Shown here: one piece after another, positions 26,066 through 33,644 of the stretch | Layout of the letters: each line of letters opens with the position of its first letter | Position numbering within the stretch: the first letter of the stretch is position 1 | From: Bacteroidota bacterium | Lineage (GTDB): Bacteria > Bacteroidota > Bacteroidia > Sphingobacteriales > Sphingobacteriaceae | DNA length: 48,601 nt | Direction: 5' to 3' | Assembly (NCBI GenBank): GCA_013289045.1 | Contig: JABDAU010000022.1 | Location: 1 to 48,601, forward strand | Made by a program: the position numbers and the translations under genes | The notes under the pieces: generated by a model | The model's database searches: none | The model's input: only the letters and a program-made list of their open reading frames with translations | Told to the model about the DNA's origin: nothing

Positions 26066-27613
26066 ATGAAAAAGCACAGTAATTCAAACCAGGGACAGGG
26101 TGATCAATATGATTATATCGTGATCGGCGGAGGATCAGCCGGGGCGGTACTTGCAAGCCGTTTGACGGAAGATCCGGATGCCAGCGTATTGCTGATTGAA
26201 GCGGGCCAGGTTTTCAAACCAGGCGACTTTCCCGAAATTATTGCAAAGAGTGATATTGTCGGCGCAAATTATGATCCGAATTTCGAATGGGGCTACCATT
26301 CCGAACCGGGGTATATCGGCCACCCGATCCACGTCCTCCGCGGCAAGGTGCTTGGCGGCAGCTCTTCTATCAATGGTTCAGCAGCTGTCCGGGCCCTTCC
26401 GGTGGATTTCAAAAGATGGGCGGCACAGGGCATCCATGGCTGGAGCTGGGAGGAAATATTTCCCTACTATTTGAAAATGGAAAAATCTAATGTCCCTGAC
26501 GAAAAGTGGCACGGGCATTCGGGCCCATTTCCGATCACACAGCTTACCAAAGCTGATGTCAGCCCGCTGCAACTGGCATTTATCAATGCCACAGTTGAAA
26601 ACGGGTATAAAGAAATAACAGACTTCAATGCCGGCGAACAGCATGGCGTAGGCCCTTACCCGATGAATATCGTCAATGGTATTCGTGTGAACACCGGTAT
26701 GGCTTACCTGACCGATGACGTGCTCAACAGGCCAAATTTAACAGTGATCGGCAATGCCCTGACCGACAAGGTTCTTTTTCGCGGCACCGAAGCCTATGGC
26801 GTTCTGCTGGCGGACGGGCGTGAGTTTTATGCCGATGAGGTGATCCTTTCTGCAGGTACCTACGGGACGCCTGCTATATTAATGCGTTCCGGCATTGGAC
26901 CGAAACAGGACCTCGCCAATTTAGATATACCGCTTGTGGCAGATCTGCCAGTAGGTGAACAATTGATCGATCAGCCTTTTTATTACAATGCTTATGCGGT
27001 TAACCCGGATACCATTGGCCGTCAGACACCGGTTATCGCTGCAAAGGTCTGGTTCAAATCTTCCTTTGCCAAAGAAGATGAATTAGACCTCCATATTACC
27101 GCTACTCACCTGTTCCCCCCTGACCAGAGCCCGACCCATGCGGGGTTTGTTTTTGCCGTGGCGCTTACCAATCCACAATCAAGAGGAACCTTAAAACTCG
27201 CCTCCAAAGATCCGTCAGTAGCACCGGTCATTGACCTGAATTTTCTAGCAGTGGAGGAAGACCGCAAACGCATTATGGAAGGCGCCAGGCTGGCCAGGCA
27301 AATTTCTAAATCAAAGCAATTTGATGATATGATCGTCCGGGAATTGAACCCCTGGGATGCCAAGACCGACGAGCAGGTTTGGGATTCGGTGAAAAGCACT
27401 GTTGACAGCTATGCGCACCCATTTGCTACCGCTCCCATGGGGTCTGAAGGCAGCAAAACAGCGGTAGTGGATTTTCATGGCAGGGTGTACAAAGTTAACG
27501 GTCTTCGGGTGGTGGACGCTTCTATCTTCCCTGGTGTGGTTTCGGCCGCGCCTAACCCCACTGTGATCGCGGTTGCCGAGAAGATCGCAGACGAAATTAA
27601 AAACGGTAATTAA
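26066..27613 (+). CDS. GMC family FAD-dependent oxidoreductase (choline dehydrogenase-like)
   Basis: A 515-residue flavoprotein. The FAD-binding motif is YIVIGGGSAGAVLASRLTED at residues 17-36, with the GMC signatures VLRGKVLGGSSSINGSAAVR and LSAGTYGTPAILMRSGIGP. The C-terminal active-site region is YAHPFATAPMGS with the final NPT of AAPNPTVIAVAEKIAD, giving the His/Asn pair; the usual Cys of HPxGTCxMG is Ala-Pro here. No signal peptide, so cytosolic. It would oxidise an alcohol to an aldehyde or ketone. It has its own FNR-like promoter and terminator. Confidence 0.93.
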   Translation: MKKHSNSNQGQGDQYDYIVIGGGSAGAVLASRLTEDPDASVLLIEAGQVFKPGDFPEIIAKSDIVGANYDPNFEWGYHSEPGYIGHPIHVLRGKVLGGSSSINGSAAVRALPVDFKRWAAQGIHGWSWEEIFPYYLKMEKSNVPDEKWHGHSGPFPITQLTKADVSPLQLAFINATVENGYKEITDFNAGEQHGVGPYPMNIVNGIRVNTGMAYLTDDVLNRPNLTVIGNALTDKVLFRGTEAYGVLLADGREFYADEVILSAGTYGTPAILMRSGIGPKQDLANLDIPLVADLPVGEQLIDQPFYYNAYAVNPDTIGRQTPVIAAKVWFKSSFAKEDELDLHITATHLFPPDQSPTHAGFVFAVALTNPQSRGTLKLASKDPSVAPVIDLNFLAVEEDRKRIMEGARLARQISKSKQFDDMIVRELNPWDAKTDEQVWDSVKSTVDSYAHPFATAPMGSEGSKTAVVDFHGRVYKVNGLRVVDASIFPGVVSAAPNPTVIAVAEKIADEIKNGN

Positions 27614-27627
27614 GCCCCAAATTATAA

Positions 27628-27659
27628 AGCCTCAGCCATTGCCGCTGAGGCTTTTTTTT
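27628..27659 (+). terminator. Rho-independent terminator of the GMC gene
   Basis: A 9-bp stem AGCCTCAGC/GCTGAGGCT around a 7-nt loop is followed by a T8 run, 15 bp after the stop codon. Confidence 0.9.
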
Positions 27660-27801
27660 AGAAATATTACGATAAAACCAATGCCGACCGGCCTGCGGTT
27701 TAAGGGCATTAATCGTACTTCAGTTTTGACGGTGTGTACGACCCATCAAGGCCCCCCAATGTCATTGAAGAGCCATTGATCCTATTGTTGAAGGAACATG
27801 A

Positions 27802-28176
27802 TTAAACTTCTGCCGGTACCTGCCTGCGATGCGCGATAATACGTTCCCGGTGCTGGAACCCCCACTTTTTAAGCTCCTCCAAAACATTCTCTAATGATTC
27901 ACTGTAGGCGGTAAGCTCATAAAGCACCGTTACCGGTGTTGTTGGTATCACTTTGCGCTCTACAAATTCATTCAGTTCCAGCTCGCGTAATTCGTTCGAT
28001 AATATTTTAGGTGTGATATCGCCTACTAACTTTTGTATCTCATTAAACCGCCTGGGGCCGTCAGCCAAAGCGACGATCACCGGAAGCTTCCATTTGCCGT
28101 TTAGAACATATAATGCATCGCGTACGGCTGTAATGTTTGCATTACATTCCGTCGAATTATGTCTTAATTTACCCAT
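27802..28176 (-). CDS. HxlR family winged helix-turn-helix regulator
   Basis: 124 residues from the ATG at 28176; an in-frame TTG two codons upstream is less likely. The HxlR domain includes CNANITAVRDALYVLNGKWK, RRFNEIQKLVGDITPKILSN (recognition helix) and VLYELTAYSESLENVLEELKKWG. A conserved N-terminal Cys (position 11) matches the redox-sensing Cys of YodB/HypR-type members. Divergent from an azoreductase gene, the same pairing as YodB and azoR1 in Bacillus subtilis, so it is a likely quinone- or diamide-responsive repressor of azoR. Confidence 0.92.
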   Translation of the reverse strand: MGKLRHNSTECNANITAVRDALYVLNGKWKLPVIVALADGPRRFNEIQKLVGDITPKILSNELRELELNEFVERKVIPTTPVTVLYELTAYSESLENVLEELKKWGFQHRERIIAHRRQVPAEV

Positions 28177-28179
28177 GCT

Positions 28180-28260
28180 CAAAGGTACGAACTATCCTAA
28201 ACGATACCACTATCCTTTGGGATAGTAATATCTTTTTAATAGTGAAAGCATCTAAGTTTG
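28180..28260. promoter_or_regulatory. Divergent hxlR-type/azoR promoter with palindromic operator
   Basis: A perfect dyad ACTATCC-TTTG-GGATAGT lies at 28209-28226, with an additional half-site ACTATCC at 28191-28197. Rightward -7 box TAAGTTTG (28253-28260) serves the azoreductase gene. Leftward -7 box TACCTTTG (28187-28180) lies only 3 nt before the regulator ATG. The dyad covers the -33 region of the leftward promoter and abuts that of the rightward one, so binding would block both. Confidence 0.75.
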
Positions 28261-28281
28261 CCTTCGTAAAATTTTAACAAG

Positions 28282-28881
28282 ATGAAAAAGATATTGCATA
28301 TTATTTCAAGCCCAAAGGGCGAAGCATCAATGAGTATTAAACTGGGTAATACTGTTATTGATAAAATTAAAACAGAATACCCAGGCAGCACGGTAAAGGT
28401 GAGAGATCTTACCAAAAATCCTTTTCCGCACCTGGAAGAAGCAACGCTTGCTGCTTTTTACACTCCGGCGGAAAATCACACCCCCGAAAACAGGGAAGCG
28501 GTAAAACATTCTGACGAAGCTATTGCAGAAATTATGGATGCAGACATTATTGTGATTGGTGCACCGTTATGGAACTTCGGTGTTCCGTCTGTGCTTAAAG
28601 CCTGGATAGATCATATTGCTCGTGTAGGCCATACCTTTAAATACACCGAAGCCGGACCTGAAGGCCTGATCAAAGACAAAGTAGTTTATATCGCTATGGC
28701 TTCGGGTGGTATTTATACAAGCGGGGCCATGCAGGGGTATGATTATGCTACACCTTATCTAAAAGGCTTATTTAGTTTTTTGGGAGTGACGGATGTTAAT
28801 ATTTTCCGCGTGGAAGGTTCTGCTTACCCGGGTCAGGCGGAAATTGCGCTGCAAAGAGGATTGGAGAGCATCGTACTTTAA
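28282..28881 (+). CDS. azoR: FMN-dependent NADH-azoreductase (quinone reductase)
   Basis: A 199-residue flavodoxin-like protein. The FMN phosphate loop SSPKGEASMSIKLG is at residues 8-21, and the flavin-contact segment PLWNFGVPSVLKAWIDHIAR at about 95-114. FKYTEAGPEGLIKDK and MASGGIYTSG complete the AzoR pattern. AzoR enzymes reduce quinones (and azo dyes) by two electrons with NADH, protecting thiols. Monocistronic between a divergent HxlR repressor and a strong bidirectional terminator, which supports induction by electrophiles. Confidence 0.92.
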   Translation: MKKILHIISSPKGEASMSIKLGNTVIDKIKTEYPGSTVKVRDLTKNPFPHLEEATLAAFYTPAENHTPENREAVKHSDEAIAEIMDADIIVIGAPLWNFGVPSVLKAWIDHIARVGHTFKYTEAGPEGLIKDKVVYIAMASGGIYTSGAMQGYDYATPYLKGLFSFLGVTDVNIFRVEGSAYPGQAEIALQRGLESIVL

Positions 28882-28895
28882 ATAGTCGGCCAAAT

Positions 28896-28931
28896 AGCAA
28901 CAAAGCCCGGTTTTTACCGGGCTTTGTTGCT
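28896..28931. terminator. Bidirectional terminator between azoR and the second crp/fnr-like gene
   Basis: A perfect 15-bp stem (AGCAACAAAGCCCGG and its complement) with a 6-nt TTTTTA loop separates two convergent genes. T-rich tails are weak on both sides. Confidence 0.75.
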
Positions 28932-28953
28932 TCAAAACTTCGACGTTAAGCTC

Positions 28954-29541
28954 CTACTTAACGGCCGCCTTCCTGATCCTGCTCAGCGTTTCCGGTGAAA
29001 TACCAAGATAGGAAGCGATCATATTCTGAGGAAAACGTTGCAAAAAATGAGGATAGGTTTTTGCCAGGTCTTCGTAACGCTCTTCCGCGGTCAGGCTGAT
29101 CGCCGCACGCATTCTTTTGTTATTTGCTATGGTGGCACCCTGATTTAATGAATCAAGCATGGCAGCAACTGCCTTTGTTGTCCGTGCCAGTTCCTGCAAT
29201 TGTTCATTGGTAATCAGGATCAGGTCGGCATCCTCCAGCGCCTCAACATAGTACTTACTGGGTGTCAGCAAATAAAAACTTTCATAATCTCCTACCCACC
29301 ATTCTTCCAGTCCGAAGTGCAATATATGTTCATGCCCCTTTTCGTCGACGGCAAACATGCGTGTAGCGCCTTTGACAATAAACCCCATGTATTTACATAC
29401 ATCCCCTTCCTGCAAGAAAAATTGCCGTTTCCGCAATTTTTTCGTTTTTAGTTTATTTAGGATCAAATTTCGCTCATCCTCGGGAAGCGTAACTTTGGAT
29501 TTACGCTCGATATAGTCAAATAAAGGGTTAAAATCGGCCAT
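28954..29541 (-). CDS. Crp/Fnr family transcriptional regulator, second copy (ExxSR)
   Basis: 195 residues from ATG 29541; the longer frame to 29664 is unlikely because the start at 29541 aligns with the other copy. The domain order is identical to the regulator at 16651: beta-roll with LRKRQFFLQEGDVCKYMGFI, then LTAEERYEDLAKTYPHFLQR and the helix-turn-helix FPQNMIASYLGISPETLSRI. The ExxSR recognition helix predicts TTGA half-sites like those upstream of five nearby operons. It has no Fe-S cysteine cluster. Together the two copies flank the yceI-to-azoR half of the region. Confidence 0.9.
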   Translation of the reverse strand: MADFNPLFDYIERKSKVTLPEDERNLILNKLKTKKLRKRQFFLQEGDVCKYMGFIVKGATRMFAVDEKGHEHILHFGLEEWWVGDYESFYLLTPSKYYVEALEDADLILITNEQLQELARTTKAVAAMLDSLNQGATIANNKRMRAAISLTAEERYEDLAKTYPHFLQRFPQNMIASYLGISPETLSRIRKAAVK

Positions 29542-29789
29542 GGCAGCTTTGGTCTGATGATAAAATAAATAGCATTTGGATATAAAATTAAATATTATTT
29601 TTTTAAATCTATTTGTTAGGAGGCCCAACCTACGAAAACGCAGGTAGGAATTAACCTTTTCCAATCAGCAATCCATCATTATTCTTCGCAACAAACAATG
29701 CTATTACCCTTCACTATCGTCAGGAGTACCCGGCGATCATTTTTTCGTTTTCGATCACTAAAGTCTGTGTAAAAGCAGTTGGTCAGCTC

Positions 29790-29856
29790 TTGACAAATAT
29801 CAAGTGCACTTTATGATAAGTGTCAAGAACCAGGGCGTTGGAGATGAGGAACTTTA
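29790..29856 (+). promoter_or_regulatory. Tandem FNR-like boxes and -7 box of the NmrA/pirin genes
   Basis: TTGAC-AAAT-ATCAA (29790-29803) and ATGAT-AAGT-GTCAA (29813-29826) have centres 23 bp apart. GAACTTTA (29849-29856) is a weak -7 box with TTT 33.5 bp from the proximal centre. A small ORF starts 20 bp beyond. Confidence 0.7.
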
Positions 29857-29876
29857 CATCGTAAAACAGAAAGATT

Positions 29877-30083
29877 ATGAAAACCATTTCCCGCCTTTTG
29901 TCACTGATCCTGTCGGATATGAAATCCGAGGACATATATGTGTTGCTCATTTTTATCACCCTGTTTTTTAAAGTCGTATGGGTAGCAGTCGCTGATTTTT
30001 TCAGGCATGCTGTAAAAACATTCACAGAACAGCATCACTGGTCACAAAGCCGGTTAACAAACGGGCTTAGCTTATGTCATTAA
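29877..30083 (+). CDS. Small membrane protein (68 residues), possible
   Basis: A 68-codon ATG-initiated frame. It starts 20 bp after the predicted -7 box, exactly where the first gene of this transcript should be. One transmembrane helix spans about residues 20-40 (IYVLLIFITLFFKVVWVAVA), preceded by an amphipathic basic segment, and a polar tail follows. It ends 32 bp before the NmrA-like gene. No family recognised. The promoter position and a coherent membrane segment support it, but it might be only a leader. Confidence 0.5.
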   Translation: MKTISRLLSLILSDMKSEDIYVLLIFITLFFKVVWVAVADFFRHAVKTFTEQHHWSQSRLTNGLSLCH

Positions 30084-30115
30084 AATTTACAAAAAATAGA
30101 ATAATAAATAAGTAT

Positions 30116-30739
30116 ATGAAAACTCCACTAAAAATTGCAATCATAGGCGTTACAGGTGACGCCGGCAAAAGAATTACGAATGAAGCACTGAATCGCGGCC
30201 ATCATGTTACAGGAATCGCCCGTAATATTGGCGCAATCGCCGCAAAGAACAACCTGACCCTACAGGTTGGAGACATCAATGATCCCGAAACACTTGCTGT
30301 AAAGCTCAAAGGTCATGACCTGGTCATCAGCAGCGTAAAATATCATGAATATGACCACGATAAACTCATAAAGGCAGTACGCCTTTCAGGAGTCAAAAGA
30401 TATTATGTGGTGGGGGGCGCCGGCACACTTGAGGTGGCTCCCGGCGTAACCGGGCTTAATTCAGGCTACCTTCCGGATTTTGTGGTACCGATAGCCAAAG
30501 CGGCTCAGGATTATCTGGATCTGTTGCTTTCTTCCGAAGATCTGGACTGGACGGTTCTTGCACCGGGTGCAGAGTTCATTGCCGGTGAACGCACCGGGAA
30601 ATTCAGGCTGGGTAACCATGAGCTGATCAAAGATGAAAATGGAAGAAGCGCTATTTCATTCGAGGACTACGCGATAGCCCTGCTGGATGAAATAGAAAAT
30701 CCGCTACATGTAAAAGACTATTTTTCGATCGGTTATTAA
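30116..30739 (+). CDS. NAD(P)H-binding NmrA/SDR-a type oxidoreductase
   Basis: 207 residues from ATG 30116, chosen because KIAIIGVTGDAGKRITNEAL follows at once; the frame extends upstream to 30074. The atypical Rossmann motif GxTGxxG is present. RGHHVTGIARN and YYVVGGAGTLEVAPG are typical of NAD(P)H-binding epimerase-like proteins, which act as quinone/flavin reductases or redox sensors. There is no clear YxxxK. In the FNR-like-promoter transcript upstream of pirin. Confidence 0.88.
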   Translation: MKTPLKIAIIGVTGDAGKRITNEALNRGHHVTGIARNIGAIAAKNNLTLQVGDINDPETLAVKLKGHDLVISSVKYHEYDHDKLIKAVRLSGVKRYYVVGGAGTLEVAPGVTGLNSGYLPDFVVPIAKAAQDYLDLLLSSEDLDWTVLAPGAEFIAGERTGKFRLGNHELIKDENGRSAISFEDYAIALLDEIENPLHVKDYFSIGY

Positions 30740-30829
30740 CAAGCCGGCCGGATTTACAAAAGCGCTGGGTGTGTAATCTATAATAAGCCGGTCATCAACT
30801 GCCGGCATTAAAAAGTCAAACGAAGTAAA

Positions 30830-31096
30830 ATGACTCGGACAATGCAAATGGTATTCATTTTCACTCATTTAATGATGGCAGGCGCGGTTATAGCCCTGTT
30901 TTTTACCGCACTGAGGGCCGAACAGGAAACAGGCCCGGGCTACAGCATAGTTCTGCTGAACCCGACATCGATCTTTTTGACAAAGCTTAAAGTTTTTCGA
31001 TGCAGTCTGAAATCAAGGGCACTTATGCTCTCGGGGCGAATCGCCAGGTTGAAAATTGCAGACCGGGCGGACCGCAGCACAGGTCACACTATTTAA
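30830..31096 (+). CDS. Small ORF with N-terminal membrane helix, doubtful
   Basis: An 88-codon frame starting ATG after a purine-rich AACGAAGTAAA. Residues 5-28 are hydrophobic (MVFIFTHLMMAGAVIALFFTAL). The rest is basic and low in recognisable structure (LKSRALMLSGRIARLK). It fills most of the otherwise empty 382 bp between the NmrA-like and pirin genes. It may be a small membrane protein or the decayed start of a larger one; I cannot choose. Confidence 0.35.
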   Translation: MTRTMQMVFIFTHLMMAGAVIALFFTALRAEQETGPGYSIVLLNPTSIFLTKLKVFRCSLKSRALMLSGRIARLKIADRADRSTGHTI

Positions 31097-31121
31097 CAGC
31101 TTTATTTATAACTATAATATC

Positions 31122-32006
31122 ATGAAAAAGTCAAACACAAGTATAGAGGGGAAAAACGTCAAAGTCGGGGATCTGCTTGTTAACCGGCTTATTCCTGCAG
31201 GGGAGGTGAACAACGTCGGGCCTTTCCTTTTGCTGGACCATGGCTACCCAATTAATTATCAGTCCGGTGAACACGCTTCACCGGCGCTGAATGAACATCC
31301 GCACAGGGGGCTTGTGGCCATCACTTATGTGATCAAAGGCGAGGTTGAACATTTTGATAGCCTTGGAAACCATGAGACCGCAGCCGAAGGCTGCGCACAT
31401 TGGCTCAGTGCAGGAAATGGGGTCATACACGGCGAACGCGTAAGCCCGCGCCTCCGGAAGTCGGGCGGTACGTTTCACGCCATACAGTTCTGGACCAATA
31501 TTCCTGCAGCGCACAAAGCAGATGATCCAAAATATCAATTGTTGAATGCAGAGACCTTTCCCGTGGCTCAGTTGCCCGACCATGGTGGTTTGATCCGAGT
31601 TTTAATAGGGAAATGCGGCACCATAGAATCACCGGTCAAATCCCTTTCGAAGGCATTTCTTTATCGGATCACGCTAAATGCCAAATCAGAATTTCAGGTC
31701 ACTGCCGGAGAAGAAATGAAAAGCGCCGTCTTTGTTCCTGACCATCCGGTCATTGTTAATGGTGAACTGATGGAAAAAAGCCAACTGTTAATTTTTGCGG
31801 AAAGCAATGCCGGGATCGTCCTGCGCAACCCGGGGATATTCAATGCCGATGTGTTTATTCTGGGAGGGCCTGAACCGGATGAGACGCTTGTAGTTCAGGG
31901 CCCCTTTGTGATGAACTCCCAAAACGAAATTTCAATGGCTTACAGGGATTTCTTTGACGGAAAATACGGGGCGATAAAACGGGTACCGGAGGTTAAGGAA
32001 ACGTAA
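31122..32006 (+). CDS. Pirin family protein
   Basis: 294 residues from ATG 31122, preferred over the frame start at 31056 because the pirin homology begins right after. A bicupin protein: the N-terminal cupin carries the metal site in NEHPHRGLVAITYVIKGEVEH and GNGVIHGERVS (His, His, His, Glu). The C-terminal cupin covers about residues 180-285. Bacterial pirins bind Fe, and some have quercetin 2,3-dioxygenase activity or modulate redox metabolism. Same direction as the NmrA-like gene; co-transcription is likely but the gap is 382 bp. Confidence 0.92.
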   Translation: MKKSNTSIEGKNVKVGDLLVNRLIPAGEVNNVGPFLLLDHGYPINYQSGEHASPALNEHPHRGLVAITYVIKGEVEHFDSLGNHETAAEGCAHWLSAGNGVIHGERVSPRLRKSGGTFHAIQFWTNIPAAHKADDPKYQLLNAETFPVAQLPDHGGLIRVLIGKCGTIESPVKSLSKAFLYRITLNAKSEFQVTAGEEMKSAVFVPDHPVIVNGELMEKSQLLIFAESNAGIVLRNPGIFNADVFILGGPEPDETLVVQGPFVMNSQNEISMAYRDFFDGKYGAIKRVPEVKET

Positions 32007-32011
32007 ACATC

Positions 32012-32078
32012 TTGACAAATATCAAGTGCATTATTTGATTAAAATCAATGCCTGAAAGTGGCCACAGGGGTAGTTTTG
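32012..32078 (+). promoter_or_regulatory. Tandem FNR-like boxes and -7 box of the long ALDH-to-yceI operon
   Basis: TTGAC-AAAT-ATCAA (32012-32025) and the near-perfect TTGAT-TAAA-ATCAA (32035-32048) have centres 23 bp apart. A perfect -7 box TAGTTTTG (32071-32078) has its first T of TTTG 33.5 bp from the proximal centre. This is the best example of the five and shows that translation starts at 32123, not at the upstream in-frame ATG at 32048. Confidence 0.85.
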
Positions 32079-32122
32079 TTATACCCGCCATTCAAGGCGG
32101 AACCTTAAAAAACATAAAAATC

Positions 32123-33580
32123 ATGGAAGTTAAAAAGTATCAGTATTATGCAGGTGGTGTTTGGCGGGATGCCGAGGGCGGCCGCACATTCGATGACCTG
32201 GAGCCTTACAGCGGAAAGGTCTACGCGAAGATCGCAGCAGGCAGCCGAAAAGATATGAAGATTGCGATTGACGCAGCGGCAGCGGCATTTCCGGCCTGGG
32301 CAGCTACTACTCCCGCCGAAAGAGCAGACCTTCTTTTTAAGGCAGCCGCCATTATCAAACGAAGAAAGGCAGAGATCGCCGAAATACTTGCAAAAGAGAC
32401 AGGAAGTACCATTACGTTTGCGACCTTTCAAGGAGAATTGCTTGCTACTACATTGGAGAAAGGTGCAGCCTGGGCGTATGATAATAAAGGGGAAGTATTG
32501 CAATCCAATGTGCCCGGATCGTTTTCTATAGGAGTTCGCAGGCCGTTGGGGGTGGTTACCAGCTTTACGCCGTGGAATGGCGCCAGTATATTATCATGGA
32601 GAACTGTTATCTCCCCCCTGGTTGCCGGTAATACCGTTGTTGTAAAACCATCAGAATTTGCTCCCGTTTCTGCGGGTCTTATGATCGCAGAAATCGCACA
32701 CGAAGCCGGTTTTCCGCCAGGAGTGATCAATGTGGTTACCCATGCACCGGGTGATGCAGCAGGCCTGGCCGATGAAATCTTTGAGAACGCCAATGTTAAG
32801 GTAATAAACCTTATTGGTGGGGTAAAAACGGCTAAATACCTCGCGGAACGTGCGGCTAAAACATTGAAGAGAACTGTATTTGAATTGGGCGGATATAATC
32901 CAATGATCATACTGGATGATGTTGATGTGGATGAAGCCGTAAAAGCGGCGACTTTCGGGGCATTCTTTCACCAGGGCCAGATCTGTATGAATACCCGCAA
33001 GATCATTGTTCAAAGAAAGATATATGATGAATTCCTGGGAAAATTTATTGCCAGGACGAAATCATTGCCATACGGTGATCCGGAAGACCATAAAACCATC
33101 ATCGGGCCGCTTATTCATGAAGGAGCTATAAAAACGTCCGATGAACGTGTTAAAGATGCCGTTAGTAAAGGAGCAAAAGTTGTTGCGGGCGGGTATGCAG
33201 AAGGTCCGATCTATTTCCCGACAATTCTCATCGACGTTCCTTATGAGGCGATTGCATCAAACGAGGAAACATTCGGGCCATTGGTAATAGTGGAACCGGT
33301 TGATACAGCAGAAGAAGCTATAGCGGTTGCAAATCGCACCTCCTACGGATTGGTGTCCTCTATTTTTACCAGGGACACTTATAAAGGATTTGAACTGGCG
33401 CCGAAAATTTTGCATGGTGTAGTCAATGTAAATTCTCCGACAGTAAATGAAGAAACCCATGCACCGATGGGCGGTGTAAAAGAGAGCGGCTGGGGCCGAA
33501 CCGGTCCCCACAGTATCGAAGATTTCACGGATCTTATCTGGATAAACGCGCGCAGCACCCCAGGACAATATCCATTTTAA
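32123..33580 (+). CDS. Aldehyde dehydrogenase (benzaldehyde/vanillin dehydrogenase-like)
   Basis: 485 residues from ATG 32123. The catalytic Cys is in FHQGQICMNTRKI (C288) and the Glu in TVFELGGYNPMIILDD. The cofactor-site segment is SFTPWNGASILSWRTVISPL, and the C-terminal part reads HAPMGGVKESGWGRTG. GQICMNT with ELGGYNP is characteristic of the vanillin/benzaldehyde dehydrogenase branch, which oxidises aromatic or other bulky aldehydes to acids. First of seven genes of the same orientation with short gaps. Followed by an ACMSD-type amidohydrolase, which makes an aldehyde-to-acid-to-decarboxylation route possible. Confidence 0.93.
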   Translation: MEVKKYQYYAGGVWRDAEGGRTFDDLEPYSGKVYAKIAAGSRKDMKIAIDAAAAAFPAWAATTPAERADLLFKAAAIIKRRKAEIAEILAKETGSTITFATFQGELLATTLEKGAAWAYDNKGEVLQSNVPGSFSIGVRRPLGVVTSFTPWNGASILSWRTVISPLVAGNTVVVKPSEFAPVSAGLMIAEIAHEAGFPPGVINVVTHAPGDAAGLADEIFENANVKVINLIGGVKTAKYLAERAAKTLKRTVFELGGYNPMIILDDVDVDEAVKAATFGAFFHQGQICMNTRKIIVQRKIYDEFLGKFIARTKSLPYGDPEDHKTIIGPLIHEGAIKTSDERVKDAVSKGAKVVAGGYAEGPIYFPTILIDVPYEAIASNEETFGPLVIVEPVDTAEEAIAVANRTSYGLVSSIFTRDTYKGFELAPKILHGVVNVNSPTVNEETHAPMGGVKESGWGRTGPHSIEDFTDLIWINARSTPGQYPF

Positions 33581-33644
33581 TAAACGAACAAGTCGTGTGC
33601 AAAACGGCATCCAAAATTTTGCACACGGCTTTAACCTTACAGCC

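Noticed and set aside
27664..27801. Leftward peptide INGSSMTLGGLDGSYTPSKL as a remnant of an SDR gene downstream of the HxlR gene
   Set aside because: Only about 25 codons, no start, and the resemblance to SDR C-termini is too loose to support without a search.
17556..32048. TTGACA within the repeated boxes could be a sigma-70 -35 hexamer
   Set aside because: Bacteroidota use -33 TTTG and -7 TAnnTTTG boxes. The repeated element is palindromic, occurs twice at fixed 23-bp spacing and has no TATAAT at 17 bp, so a regulator site explains it better.
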